From an uncultured Flavobacteriales bacterium (GTDB lineage: Bacteria > Bacteroidota > Bacteroidia > Flavobacteriales_G > Salibacteraceae): DNA of 64,000 nt. Each line of letters opens with the position of its first letter. Position 1 is the first letter of the stretch. The DNA lies in contig CALSRO010000006.1 of assembly GCA_943788775.1 (NCBI GenBank), forward strand, positions 1 through 64,000, given 5' to 3'. A program made the position numbers and the translations under genes. This document shows positions 35,112-45,037 of this stretch, in pieces. Below the pieces are notes generated by a model that had not been told where the DNA came from, did not search any database, and saw nothing but the letters and a program-made list of their open reading frames with translations.

Positions 35112-37088
35112 ATGAATTTTAATCGAGGAAAAAGGTCGAATGAAGATTTGATCGAGATTTACAAATCCCTTGTGCTGCCGAGGCAGATAGAAGAGAAAAT
35201 GCTCATTTATTTACGGCAGGGTAAAATTTCTAAATGGTTTTCTGGCTATGGCCAAGAAGCAATAAGTGTGGGATGCACACTAGCCTTGGATTCAGATGAG
35301 TTTATAATGACAATGCACCGAAACTTAGGTGTGTTCACATCAAGAGATATTAAGCTACAGAGGCTTTTTAGTCAATTTCAAGGGAAAGCAAACGGATTTA
35401 CAAATGGTCGTGATAGATCATTTCATTTTGGCTCTAAAGAGCATCATATTGTTGGAATGATTTCCCACCTCGGGCCTCAACTGGGCATTGCAGATGGCAT
35501 CGCATTATCAGAAAAGATGCGCGGTTCAGGTAAGTTAGCCTTAGCATTTACAGGCGATGGAGGTGCAAGCGAAGGTGATTTTCATGAAGCATTAAATGTA
35601 GCCGCGGTTTGGGATCTACCTGTGATTTTTGTGGTGGAAAATAATCAGTGGGGATTAAGCACACCCAGTAATGAGCAATTTAGATGCAAGCAGTTTATTG
35701 ATAAGGGTATCGGTTATGGCATGGAAGCCATACAAGTGAACGGCAATAACATATTAGAAGTGATTGATTCCGTGACAAGTATCAAAGAGAATTTAAAAAG
35801 CGATCCTAGGCCTGTGTTGCTCGAATGCGTCACATTCAGAATCCGCGGTCATGAAGAGGCGAGTGGTACTAAGTATTATCCGAAAGGATTAGTCGAGCAA
35901 TGGACCGAACATGATCCAATACAGAATTTTGAGCAATACCTTTTAGATGAGAAGGTATTGGATGCTGATTCCTGCGAAACCATTAAGAAGGAACTAACTG
36001 TTCATATTAGCGATGAATTTAGTCATGCTCTATCTGAACCAAGTATTGAAGTTGATCCAGAAAAGGAGATAATGGATCTCTTTAAACCACATGAGTTTAT
36101 ACCATGTGTAATTGAAAAGGAAACTAAGGAGCTTCGATTGATTGATGCCATTGCCGAAGCTTTGGACCTGGCTCTGGCAAAACATCCTGATTTAGTATTC
36201 ATGGGGCAGGATATTGCGGATTATGGTGGAGTTTTTAAAGCGACAGATGGACTATCAACGAAATATGGTAAAGAAAGAGTCCGAAACACCCCTTTATGCG
36301 AGTCTGCCATTCTAGGCGCTGCGTTAGGATTAAGCATAAAGGGCCACAAGGCGATGGTTGAGATGCAATTTTCTGATTTTGTAACCTGTGGTTTTAATCA
36401 AATAGTCAATAACCTAGCGAAGATTCATTGGCGTTGGGGACAAAATGCTGACGTGGTCATTCGGATGCCAACGGGAGCTGGAGTTGCTGCAGGTCCATTC
36501 CATTCACAATCTACGGAAGCATGGTTTTTTCATACACCCGGACTGAAAATTGTCTATCCATCTACTCCTGAAGACGCAAAGGGGCTTTTACTAGCGTCAT
36601 TTGAGGATCCTAATCCGGTATTGTTCTTCGAACATAAGTTTTTGTACCGCAGTTTGTCTGCTTCCGTTCCAACTGGGTATTACACAACAGAAATTGGAAA
36701 AGCGCGACAAGTGTCCGTAGGTAATGATGTTTCTATAATCACCTATGGTTTAGGCGTGCAATGGGCTGAGAAAGCAGCAACAGCCTTTGATGGAGTCGAT
36801 TTCGATATTGTGGATTTAAGAACATTAATGCCTTTAGATTTTGAATCGATAACCGCATCTGTAAAACGCACTGGACGAGTGCTGATCTTGCATGAAGACA
36901 CTATGAATGGTGGGATTGGAGCCGAACTTTCTGCTAGAATTGCTCAAGATCTCTTTGAACGCTTGGATGCTCCAGTGGAACGTTGTGCCAGCCTTGATAC
37001 TCCAGTACCATTTGCAGCCGATCTCGAAAATGCGTTTTTAGCAAACAATAGGTTGATCGATTCTTTGAACCGATTGTTAGAGTATTAA
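35112..37088 (+). CDS. Branched-chain 2-oxoacid dehydrogenase E1, fused alpha-beta subunits
   Basis: A 658-residue thiamine-diphosphate enzyme combining E1 alpha (1-330) and E1 beta (340-658) in one chain, as is common in Bacteroidota. It decarboxylates branched-chain 2-oxoacids in the first step of the E1-E2-E3 complex. The TPP motif runs from GDGGASEGD (148 onward) to VVENN (ending near 178). Beta-subunit motifs LVFMGQDIADYGGVF, ESAILGAALGLS and GPFHSQSTEAWF are present. ATG at 35112 begins MNFNRGKRSNEDLIEIY. E2 and E3 are not in the window. Confidence 0.93.
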   Translation: MNFNRGKRSNEDLIEIYKSLVLPRQIEEKMLIYLRQGKISKWFSGYGQEAISVGCTLALDSDEFIMTMHRNLGVFTSRDIKLQRLFSQFQGKANGFTNGRDRSFHFGSKEHHIVGMISHLGPQLGIADGIALSEKMRGSGKLALAFTGDGGASEGDFHEALNVAAVWDLPVIFVVENNQWGLSTPSNEQFRCKQFIDKGIGYGMEAIQVNGNNILEVIDSVTSIKENLKSDPRPVLLECVTFRIRGHEEASGTKYYPKGLVEQWTEHDPIQNFEQYLLDEKVLDADSCETIKKELTVHISDEFSHALSEPSIEVDPEKEIMDLFKPHEFIPCVIEKETKELRLIDAIAEALDLALAKHPDLVFMGQDIADYGGVFKATDGLSTKYGKERVRNTPLCESAILGAALGLSIKGHKAMVEMQFSDFVTCGFNQIVNNLAKIHWRWGQNADVVIRMPTGAGVAAGPFHSQSTEAWFFHTPGLKIVYPSTPEDAKGLLLASFEDPNPVLFFEHKFLYRSLSASVPTGYYTTEIGKARQVSVGNDVSIITYGLGVQWAEKAATAFDGVDFDIVDLRTLMPLDFESITASVKRTGRVLILHEDTMNGGIGAELSARIAQDLFERLDAPVERCASLDTPVPFAADLENAFLANNRLIDSLNRLLEY

Positions 37089-37108
37089 TTTCGCGGAAAA
37101 TTTAACAC

Positions 37109-37645
37109 ATGAAATTCTATCACTTTTTATTGATTGCAATTCTATTTTCAGCTTGTTCTAACGCGAATACCAATGGCGCAAATGCAGATGATTCAGCGAC
37201 AGCCGACACTGTCATTTTGGTTGAAGAAATCAACATTGCCATGTATGGCGATGAAATTACTGAAGAAGGTGCTATTCCCGCTTCGGACGTATTAGCCCAA
37301 CTTGCAGGGGCAGATTCAGTAAAAACCAAATTAGTGGGTTCAATTCTTAAGGTCTGTCAGGCAAAAGGTTGTTGGATGTCAATGAAGGTGAATGAAGAGC
37401 AAAGTATGCACGTTTCATTTAAAGATTATGGCTTCTTTGTTCCGAAGGATATTGATGGAAAAGAAACGGTCATTGAAGGATATGCTTACATGGAAACAAT
37501 GAGTGTAGATGAGTTGAAGCATTATGCAGAAGATGAGGGTAAGTCCCAAGAGGAGATTGACGCCATTACAGAGCCTGAAACCAATCTTTCATTCGTAGCG
37601 AATGGAGTGATTGTGAAGGACTATGAAATCGCTACTGCAGAATAG
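37109..37645 (+). CDS. DUF4920 lipoprotein
   Basis: A 178-residue protein with an SPII signal (MKFYHFLLIAILFSAC; Cys16) and a DUF4920 domain, whose diagnostic KVCQAKGCWMSM (about residues 90-101, two Cys in a CxxxGCW context) is visible. DUF4920 proteins are small periplasmic or outer-membrane lipoproteins of Bacteroidota with no known function; the conserved Cys pair could bind metal or form a disulfide. It follows bkd E1 by 20 bases, so it may share its transcript. Confidence 0.85.
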   Translation: MKFYHFLLIAILFSACSNANTNGANADDSATADTVILVEEINIAMYGDEITEEGAIPASDVLAQLAGADSVKTKLVGSILKVCQAKGCWMSMKVNEEQSMHVSFKDYGFFVPKDIDGKETVIEGYAYMETMSVDELKHYAEDEGKSQEEIDAITEPETNLSFVANGVIVKDYEIATAE

Positions 37646-37664
37646 AAAATTTGACAAAACCTAA

Positions 37665-38954
37665 TTAAGCCTTGGCCTCTTGGTCAGGGCTTTTTTGTGA
37701 GATAACCAATCGTAAACTCTGACTGAAACTGATGTAGTACCACATCCAATATATGAAAATGAATAGTTTGTTTTTTACCCCCAAGATATTCATTAGGTGT
37801 ACGAATAGCCAGAAAATCCATGCCATGAAACCACTCAAGTGAACGCCTGGTAAATCTGCCACAGCCTTGCTTCGACCAATAGTGGCCATCGATCCTAAGT
37901 CTTTATATTCAAAGGGTCGTACAGGTAAATTTTTATCCATACGCTGAAAGTTTTTTGCCAACAGCGATGCTTGTTGCATGGCTACCTGTGCCACTTGAGG
38001 ATGTCCATTTGGAAATTTGTCAGTTTGCATGTAGGCAATATCACCTAAAGCATAGATGTTTTCAGTTTCTGTTAATCGATTACTGAGATCTACGAGATAT
38101 CGACTTCGAATTATTCCGCTTTCAGGTATGCCATTGATGATGTTTCCTTTGATTCCGGCAGACCAAATCATTGTTTTGGCATTGATAGGCTCCCTGTCTT
38201 TTATTTGCACCACAAGGCCATCATAGGAGAGTACTATTGAATTCGTTAAAATATTTACTCCTAAATCACTTAAAAACCGATGGCTAGCGATGGAAGATTT
38301 TTCGCTCATGGTACCCAATACCTTCGACCCGGCCTCAATGAGATATATGTGCATTTGATCAAAATTCAATTCTGGGTAATCCTTGGGTAACACATATCTT
38401 TTCATTTCTGAAAATGCCCCTGCCAATTCAACTCCAGTAGGACCGGCACCAACAATAACAATATTCATATTGGCTTGTCTATCCGCATCAGAATCCGAAA
38501 TGAGTGCCTGCTCCATACATTGTAAAACTCGATTTCGAATCAACAGAGATTCGGAGGTTGTTTTCATCGGAAAAGCATGGGTTTGAATGGACTTGTTGCC
38601 GAAGAAGTTGGTGTCAGCGCCCGTGGCAATCACTAAATGGTTGTAAGAAATTGATCCAATGCTTGTTTGAATTTCATTGGATTTGGAATCAATACTCTCC
38701 ACTTAGGCTACTCTGAAATGGACGTTTGGTGCATTATGAAATAATGTACGAATGGGGAAGGAGATGGCACTTGGCGCCAACCCAGCAGTAGCCACTTGAT
38801 AAAACAAAGGCTGAAACTGGTGAAAGTTCTGCCTATCCAGTAAAACAATTTGAAAAGGTGAATTAATCAACTTGCGTGTAAGCTTTAAACCAGCGAATCC
38901 GGCTCCAACAATAACGATCCTTTGCAGGTTTGATTGAGGTATTTGTGCAGACAT
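37665..38954 (-). pseudogene. ndh: Type II NADH dehydrogenase (NDH-2), interrupted by in-frame TAA
   Basis: A complete NDH-2 coding sequence is present, apart from one TAA codon at 38703-38705. NDH-2 oxidises NADH and reduces quinone at the membrane without pumping protons. The N-terminal FAD site IVIVGAGFAGLKLTR, the quinone-side QPLFYQVATAGL, the NAD site IVIVGAGPTGVELAGA, GDIAYM and the C-terminal hydrophobic membrane segments are all in one frame. The stop falls between HFRVA and VESID, where a Glu (GAA) would fit a homologue, so a single G-to-T change explains it. Read-through or error must be excluded before calling it dead. Confidence 0.82.
37667..37696 (+). terminator. Terminator after DUF4920 (overlaps the end of ndh)
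   Basis: The stem AAGCC(T)TGGCC / GGTCAGGGCTT, with two G-T pairs and loop TCTT, precedes T6. It sits 20 bases past the DUF4920 stop and overlaps the last codons of the convergent ndh gene. Confidence 0.78.
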
Positions 38955-39008
38955 TATTTGGTGTTAAACCATGCTAAAGTCCATCAATAGCTTCATATAA
39001 CCTAGAGA

Positions 39009-40946
39009 TTAACGCTCAATAATCAACACTTTAGACAAACGGCCCGTTTTCGTCTTTAATGTGATCGAGTAGCTTCCTGAATCAAGATTTGAAATATCGA
39101 CCAAGTTTTTACCAGAAACCGAAACTGATTTAACAATGCTGCCACTTAGATCATATATTTCTAACAGTCCATTCGATTTTGAATTGACCTGAATGGAAGA
39201 TGCTGCTGGATTCGGAAATATCTCAAATGATTCGTGTTCTACTTGTTCGATTGAAAGAATTTCATCTACGTTGTTGTTGACCAAATACAATCATTCATTG
39301 AAATCAGTAGTTGTAACCAAGTAAGGGCCAGGGCATAATTCATCAGCTTCATTTATCGTTATAGAGTTGTCATGTGGCCATTGATAATTGTAAGGAGGAG
39401 TTCCTCCAAACATTTCGATGGACATTGTTCCATCACAGAAACCTTCATTGGCGTGTGTGACTAGCACATTCGAATAGACGGAGTCTGGCTGATTAACAGA
39501 TATTTCTATTGAATCCACACATCCCTTGGCATCCTCGGCAGTGATCGTATAAATTCCAGCATATAAGTTGGATTGTTGCGCATTGCTTAACAATGTATCG
39601 TGGCTCCAAGAGTAGTTGAAGGGAGGTGTTCCCTCCGCCATTACGAGCGCTATTTTTCCGTTTTTTCCATTAAAACAAGAGGCATCCGCTCTTGTAGTAT
39701 TGAGCACATCTATTACTGCGAATATTTCCGTGATTTCCGTGCTGAATTGCTCAATGCATCCTATGTTATCAGTCACTGTGACGCTATAGGTTCCTGCGGA
39801 CAAACCTGTGGTTATCGAGCTCGTAGACCCGTTGCTCCAAGTATAGGTATATGGCGGATTGCCGGCAAACATGCTTATTGAGCTGGTCCCATTGGAATTA
39901 CCGCAATTTTCATTTTCTGATTGAAAAATTCCAGATAATCCTGAAGTACTTGTAATTATTTCCGCAGAATCAATAATTGTACATCCGTTACCGTCTGTAA
40001 CTGTGACGGTAAACCATCCAGTGCCCGATTGAAAAATAACGCTATCAGTAGTGTTGGCAGAGTCATTCCATTGGTAACTATAGCCGTTTCCTGAGCCGCC
40101 TTGGGCGATTACTGATATTTCTCCGTCACCAAAGGCACATGACGATGGAAATGTTGTGAATTGGAGATCAATCTCATTGGGCTGCTCAATTTGCACCTCG
40201 GCTATTTCTGAGTGGTTTTCATCATCTGTAATTGTCACCGTGTAGGTGCCAGCGCATTTTCCTATAATGGAGGAGGTTGTGTCCCCGCTAGACCATGCAT
40301 ATGTGTAAGGAGGTGTGCCACCTCCTGAGACCGTAACGCCTGCGGCTCCGTCACAAGCGCTGAAGCAACTGGCTGATGTAGAGTCTTTGCTAAACGAAAT
40401 GGGCGTGATTGGCAAAATGGTCGTAGTGGTTGTATACACATAGTCGTTTTGATTGCCATTGGCTCCGTTAGCAGCAAGACCGCCTGCGTAAAAAACTACG
40501 GTGTCAGCGAAACTTGGGGCGTTCCAAGTGAATGACCAAATTCCCGTTGTGTTCGTAGTTGAGTTATGCTGAACATAAGTCCTTCCGCTTGAAGTCCAAG
40601 TGCTTTGTCCTGAACCACTCGTTATAGTTCCTCCTGCTGAGTTGTTATCTCGTAGAGCCAAGGCTTGAAATCCGTACTTAGCCGGAGTGGGTGTAGATTG
40701 TTCAACGGTTACAGTTACTGTATAGGTTTCTCCCGGATAATAGGATGCAGGTGCATTGACGGTGACACTTCCCATTCCTGAATTGAGCCCAAAGGTGGTG
40801 TGGCACTGTCTACATGCATTTTGATTTGAATCAAAAGGTGATCCAGTGGCGTCTGTGTTGGTGGGTCCGCCAGTGTTACTGTAAAACATAAATGAACCCA
40901 GAATAAGCATTACAAATGCCGAAAATCGAAGTAGTCGTTTTTCCAT
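39009..40946 (-). pseudogene. T9SS choice-of-anchor V surface protein, interrupted by in-frame TGA
   Basis: A 646-codon frame with a single TGA at 39291-39293 (codon 552). The N-terminus has a signal-anchor and a CRQCH motif (45-49) with the reelin-like/choice-of-anchor V domain (YPGETYTVTVTV, YGFQALALRDN). SprB-like repeats follow (YTYAWSSGDTTSS; YTYTWSNGSTSS), and the C-terminal T9SS type A sorting domain (FEIFPNPAASSIQV) lies after the TGA in the same frame. The residue replaced was probably Cys, Trp or similar. With the stop, the sorting tail would be lost and the protein could not be exported normally. Confidence 0.82.
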
Positions 40947-40993
40947 AGTGAATTGTCTTGGCCTTAGGACGTGTATAACAGAGAATTGGTTGT

Positions 40994-42418
40994 TCAGTTC
41001 AGAGTCCGAATCTTATAGTTTAGGCTAACGATAAGCATGGTCATGAAAGGACTGATTATGCAGAAAAAACAATAAGGCCAGTACATTCCGGTTGCCACGC
41101 CTAGCACACTTGCTTGAGCCGCACCGCATGTATTCCATGGAATTAGAACCGAAGTCACGGTTCCAGCATCCTCCAATGTTCTACTGAGGTTGACGGGATG
41201 CAAATTGTAGTCTATATAAGCTTCTTGATACATTTTACCTGGAACGACAATCGCCAAATACTGATCGCTGGCGGTCAAATTCATGAATATGGAACTCAAT
41301 GCAGTAGTTCCAACAAGGCTGGTTTTGCCAACGGTCAGCTTTAACAACGACCTACTTATGGTGGCCAAACAACCACTTTTATCCATTACACCTCCAAAAA
41401 TCATCGCACAAATAATCAACCAAATGGTATCTAGCATCCCTTTCATACCTGAGCTAGAAAGCAAATCCGAGAGAAATGCATTGTCAGAATGGATAACTAA
41501 TCCTTCACCCAAAGTGGTGAGAACCAAGGAATAGATACCTCTGAGCGTAAACTCTTCTGCAAGAGATTCTATTAATGGCATTTGAAAAAGAAACGCAAAT
41601 ACCAATCCGAGCAAGGTTCCAATACCCAGAGCAGGCGCTGCTGGGATTCTCTTAACGATTAAAACTATGACCGCTATTGGAACAAGAAAGAGGGCCGGAT
41701 TAATGGAAAACAAGTTGAGTATTTCGTTATTAACGGCTTCAATTTCAATCAGGGAACCCGAACCATTGTGAAAGAATCCAATGAAGGTGAATATGATTAA
41801 TGTAATTACGATACTGGGCACGGTGGTAATTGTCATGTATTTGATATGACTGATCAAATCTGTTCCAGAAACAGCAGGAGCGAGGTTGGTGGTATCTGAT
41901 AGGGGGGACATTTTGTCTCCGAAATAAGCTCCAGATATTATAGCTCCTGCAACCAGTCCCTCACTAAAATCCATGGTCTTTCCAATGCCCAAAAGGGCGA
42001 TTCCTACGGTTGCAATGGTGCCCCAGCTGCTTCCCGTAGCAATAGAAACTAAGGCACAGATTATACAAGCAGAAACTAAAAACCAATCTGGACTTAGGAG
42101 TTTCAGGCCATAATAGATCATAGCGGGAACTATTCCACTTAATAGCCAACTGGCCGCCAACGAACCAATAAGTAGAAGAATGAGAAGGGCCGGAACGGCT
42201 TGTTTAATGTTCTCGTTTGCGCCATCCATCAGATCTGCGAAAGTGACCTTTTGCATCTTGCCAATAAGACCCGAAACACCAGCTGCAATAAGCAATACAA
42301 CTTGATTGGAGAAACTGAGTGAGTTGTCTCCAAAAACCGTGACGTTGAAAGCGAGTAGGGCGATCAGTACTCCCAATGGAAGCAGGGAGAAGAAGAGGTT
42401 TGGCTTGGCAACGTTCAT
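40994..42418 (-). CDS. nhaC: Na+/H+ antiporter, NhaC family
   Basis: A 474-residue inner-membrane transporter with 11-12 helices of the NhaC superfamily. Characteristic segments are ATGSSWGTIATVG, SGAYFGDKMSPLSDTTNLAP and a late MNLTASDQYLAIVVPG. It exchanges sodium for protons; NhaC relatives can also carry malate-lactate or arginine-type substrates, so the exact substrate is inferred. It starts about 35 bases downstream of the OmpA gene's terminator and is probably independent. Confidence 0.9.
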   Translation of the reverse strand: MNVAKPNLFFSLLPLGVLIALLAFNVTVFGDNSLSFSNQVVLLIAAGVSGLIGKMQKVTFADLMDGANENIKQAVPALLILLLIGSLAASWLLSGIVPAMIYYGLKLLSPDWFLVSACIICALVSIATGSSWGTIATVGIALLGIGKTMDFSEGLVAGAIISGAYFGDKMSPLSDTTNLAPAVSGTDLISHIKYMTITTVPSIVITLIIFTFIGFFHNGSGSLIEIEAVNNEILNLFSINPALFLVPIAVIVLIVKRIPAAPALGIGTLLGLVFAFLFQMPLIESLAEEFTLRGIYSLVLTTLGEGLVIHSDNAFLSDLLSSSGMKGMLDTIWLIICAMIFGGVMDKSGCLATISRSLLKLTVGKTSLVGTTALSSIFMNLTASDQYLAIVVPGKMYQEAYIDYNLHPVNLSRTLEDAGTVTSVLIPWNTCGAAQASVLGVATGMYWPYCFFCIISPFMTMLIVSLNYKIRTLN

Positions 42419-42452
42419 TTAGCGAATATGCGACTTTCACCTATGGGAATGA

Positions 42453-42485
42453 AAAAAGCCACCTGCATTTCTGCAGATGGCTTTT
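42453..42485 (-). terminator. Rho-independent terminator after the OmpA/TSP3 gene
   Basis: The long stem AAAAGCCA(T/C)CTGCA / TGCAGATGGCTTTT has loop TTTC, and A/T runs on both sides make it usable from both strands. It lies 22 bases past the OmpA stop at 42507. Confidence 0.88.
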
Positions 42486-42506
42486 ACTATTTAGGAATGA
42501 ATGTGA

Positions 42507-45011
42507 TTAATCAAATACCACTTCCATTTCAACTCGTCTATTTCTAGCTCGTCCTTCAGCCGTTCCGTTGTCGGCAATTGGCTTCGTTTCGCCAAACCAC
42601 TTCACAATCATTCTTTCTGTCGGTACACCTTTACTTTCAAGGTAGGCACCAACTGCCTTGGAGCGCTTTTCAGAAAGCTTCATGTTAGAAGCATCGTTTC
42701 CAACGGCATCTGTGTGACCGCTTATCTGAATCTTCCATTCTTCCTTCTTGATTAATAATTCAGCAAGGTTGTTTAGAGATTCATAAGATGACTGCTTGAT
42801 GATGTCTTTACCCGTCTCAAATTCGAGGTTGTTGAATGCTGTATTCAACACTTCTTGTTCCTCTTCTTGGATTTCTGGGCAACCAGCGTTCGTAGCAGGA
42901 CCAGGAGTCTGTGGACATCTATCGTCTTTGTCTAATACTCCATCGCCATCTAAGTCACTGTATGGGCAACCGTTGTTCTCAGCAGGACCTGGGGTGTCGA
43001 TACAAGAATCATCTTTATCCAATACTCCGTCACCATCAAGGTCAGCGTAAGGACAACCTTTGTTCTCAGCAGGACCAGGGATATCAATACACTTGTCATC
43101 CTTGTCAAGAACACCGTCACCGTCCTTGTCACCATAAGGGCAACCGTTATTGTCCACTGGACCTTTCTTCTCCGGACAGCTATCCTTGTGATCTGGAAGA
43201 CCATCGCCATCCGTGTCAGGACAACCTTCAAATTCAACTGGACCTGGTTTCAACGGACACTTGTCATCCAAATCTTTGATTCCATCACCATCCGTATCAG
43301 GACAGCCTTTGAATTCAACTAATCCAGAATCCGTAGGACATTCATCTTCCTTGTCCATGATGCCATCGTTATCAACGTCTGGACATCCTTTGAATTCGAT
43401 GATTCCAGGAGTGTCTGGACAATCATCTTCTGGGTCAATGATTCCATCTCCGTCACGATCTGGACAGCCATTGGTTTCTATTGGACCAGCAACAGTGACA
43501 CAACTGTCGTTCTTATCCATAATCTTATCACCGTCCGTATCAGGACAACCTTTAAATTCTGGTAATCCAGGAGTGTCTGGACAATCATCCTTGTTGTCTG
43601 GAATTCCATCCTTGTCTTTGTCATTGCTGCAACCAAAGGTTAAGTTGATACCGGCACGCATGTGTACGTTACGAGTATTCTGTAACATGAATGGTGCTAA
43701 GACATTGTCAAAGATCAAGTAACCCTGAATTGGGAATAAGTTCAGACTTAAACCTAGACCAACGTTTGCAAAGCTTCTGTTATATATGCTATAGTTTGCA
43801 GAGAACCCAATCCACTTACGAAGTCGATAGTTATAGGATAAGGTCATGGCCGCTCTTAGCTTGCGCTTCACCATGTGAGCGTTAACTAAAAGACCTAAAT
43901 TTTGCTTTTCATGGAATTGATAGTTCAATCCAAGATTATAACGAGCAGTTAACCAAGTTCTATACTTATCTGTATCAGTAGAGTCTGAAAAACCATCTGT
44001 AAGGCTTTCGACAATACCTTCTTGAATGCCAGTTGTGTCAGATCCACCGCCTAGTAACTCATCTTCTAAGCCTTCAACTCCTGCAAATGTGTCGGCACCG
44101 ACCAGGTAGTAGTTACGTGTGTTTGATTTCCAATTGATAAACCCGATGTCAGTGGCAGAAGCGCTCACCTGAAATTTTTCGGTAATATCATAGGTTGCTC
44201 CGAGATCCATTCCAAATCCCATATTCTTAAAGTAGATTCCTGGGTCAGAGTAGGTGGCAGGATCCGTAACTGTGGCAGTGTCAACATTGCTTGTGTTCAT
44301 CACAAAGTTCAGATCTCCAGTAAGTGTGTAATCGGTGGCATCAGTCGTTAAACCAATTTCAGATTCGCGTGTATGGATGTTGGCCGCACCTAATAAAAGC
44401 TTTGGTCTGAATCCAATGGACAACTTATCATCTTCCATCAACTTGCGAGCATATTGAACACCGATTTCTGACCAAACGGTCATATCGACTCCAAAGCCAT
44501 CCAGATTTGCTCGTTCTCCAAGCAGACCATAGTCGCTGTTTCCAATGAATGGATCAGCGGCCGCTTCGTCAGGTGTTAAACCATTTCCAACAAAAGCTAA
44601 TGTGAAGAAGTCTCTAGGATATGTCACCCTCAATTGCTCTCGCACACTAATGTTTAGGCTGATATAATTCTTCTCTTTTAGTCTGAATCCAAAATGAATA
44701 ATGTCTGTTCTGAGCTCTTGATCTAAATAGTTCAATTCCTTCATGCCATTCAGGGCATTCACTGGAGTCAGTCTTAGTGAATCATCCGATCCAAGTTCCA
44801 CTAGGTCTTTATAGACAAATCCGCTGTTTCCCACTCGGAATTGTCCGCCAGATAGGGCAGGGATACCAACATTTACTTTACATTCTGGGAAGAAAGCGGG
44901 GTTGGTAAAACTTGCTTGTTGCAAGTACCTCATATTGTATAAGGTGAGGTCTTGTTGGGAGTATGTTGCACCCGATACCAAGACTAATAGGGCTATGATT
45001 AACTTTTTCAT
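42507..45011 (-). CDS. OmpA-family outer-membrane protein with DUF5723-like barrel and TSP3 repeats
   Basis: An 834-residue protein with a signal peptide (MKKLIIALLVLVSGATYSQ). It has an N-terminal DUF5723-type outer-membrane barrel (about 20-455, starting LTLYNMRYLQQASFTNPAFF), then about ten thrombospondin type 3 (TSP3) calcium-binding repeats (about 462-715; D-x-D-x-D-G patterns such as DTDGDGIKDLDDKCP), then an OmpA C-terminal peptidoglycan-binding domain (ISGHTDAVGNDASNMKLS; GRARNRRVEMEV). The repeats probably form a rigid calcium-bound stalk linking barrel and wall. The lipoprotein gene just upstream may be co-transcribed. Confidence 0.9.
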   Translation of the reverse strand: MKKLIIALLVLVSGATYSQQDLTLYNMRYLQQASFTNPAFFPECKVNVGIPALSGGQFRVGNSGFVYKDLVELGSDDSLRLTPVNALNGMKELNYLDQELRTDIIHFGFRLKEKNYISLNISVREQLRVTYPRDFFTLAFVGNGLTPDEAAADPFIGNSDYGLLGERANLDGFGVDMTVWSEIGVQYARKLMEDDKLSIGFRPKLLLGAANIHTRESEIGLTTDATDYTLTGDLNFVMNTSNVDTATVTDPATYSDPGIYFKNMGFGMDLGATYDITEKFQVSASATDIGFINWKSNTRNYYLVGADTFAGVEGLEDELLGGGSDTTGIQEGIVESLTDGFSDSTDTDKYRTWLTARYNLGLNYQFHEKQNLGLLVNAHMVKRKLRAAMTLSYNYRLRKWIGFSANYSIYNRSFANVGLGLSLNLFPIQGYLIFDNVLAPFMLQNTRNVHMRAGINLTFGCSNDKDKDGIPDNKDDCPDTPGLPEFKGCPDTDGDKIMDKNDSCVTVAGPIETNGCPDRDGDGIIDPEDDCPDTPGIIEFKGCPDVDNDGIMDKEDECPTDSGLVEFKGCPDTDGDGIKDLDDKCPLKPGPVEFEGCPDTDGDGLPDHKDSCPEKKGPVDNNGCPYGDKDGDGVLDKDDKCIDIPGPAENKGCPYADLDGDGVLDKDDSCIDTPGPAENNGCPYSDLDGDGVLDKDDRCPQTPGPATNAGCPEIQEEEQEVLNTAFNNLEFETGKDIIKQSSYESLNNLAELLIKKEEWKIQISGHTDAVGNDASNMKLSEKRSKAVGAYLESKGVPTERMIVKWFGETKPIADNGTAEGRARNRRVEMEVVFD
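42868..43620. repeat. DNA-level tandem repeats encoding the TSP3 stalk
   Basis: The coding DNA here repeats with periods of about 72-81 bases, encoding C-P-D-x-D-G-D-G units with recurring GPVEFKGCP-like linkers. The last units (42.9-43.15 kb) are the most similar to each other, suggesting recent tandem duplication; this region is prone to length change. Confidence 0.8.
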
Positions 45012-45037
45012 AGGTTATGTTTCTTAATTAGGGTGAT

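Noticed and set aside
42796-43722. Long plus-strand and alternate frames across the TSP3 repeats
   Set aside because: They are shadows created by the periodic, Cys-Pro-Asp-coding repeat DNA of the OmpA gene.
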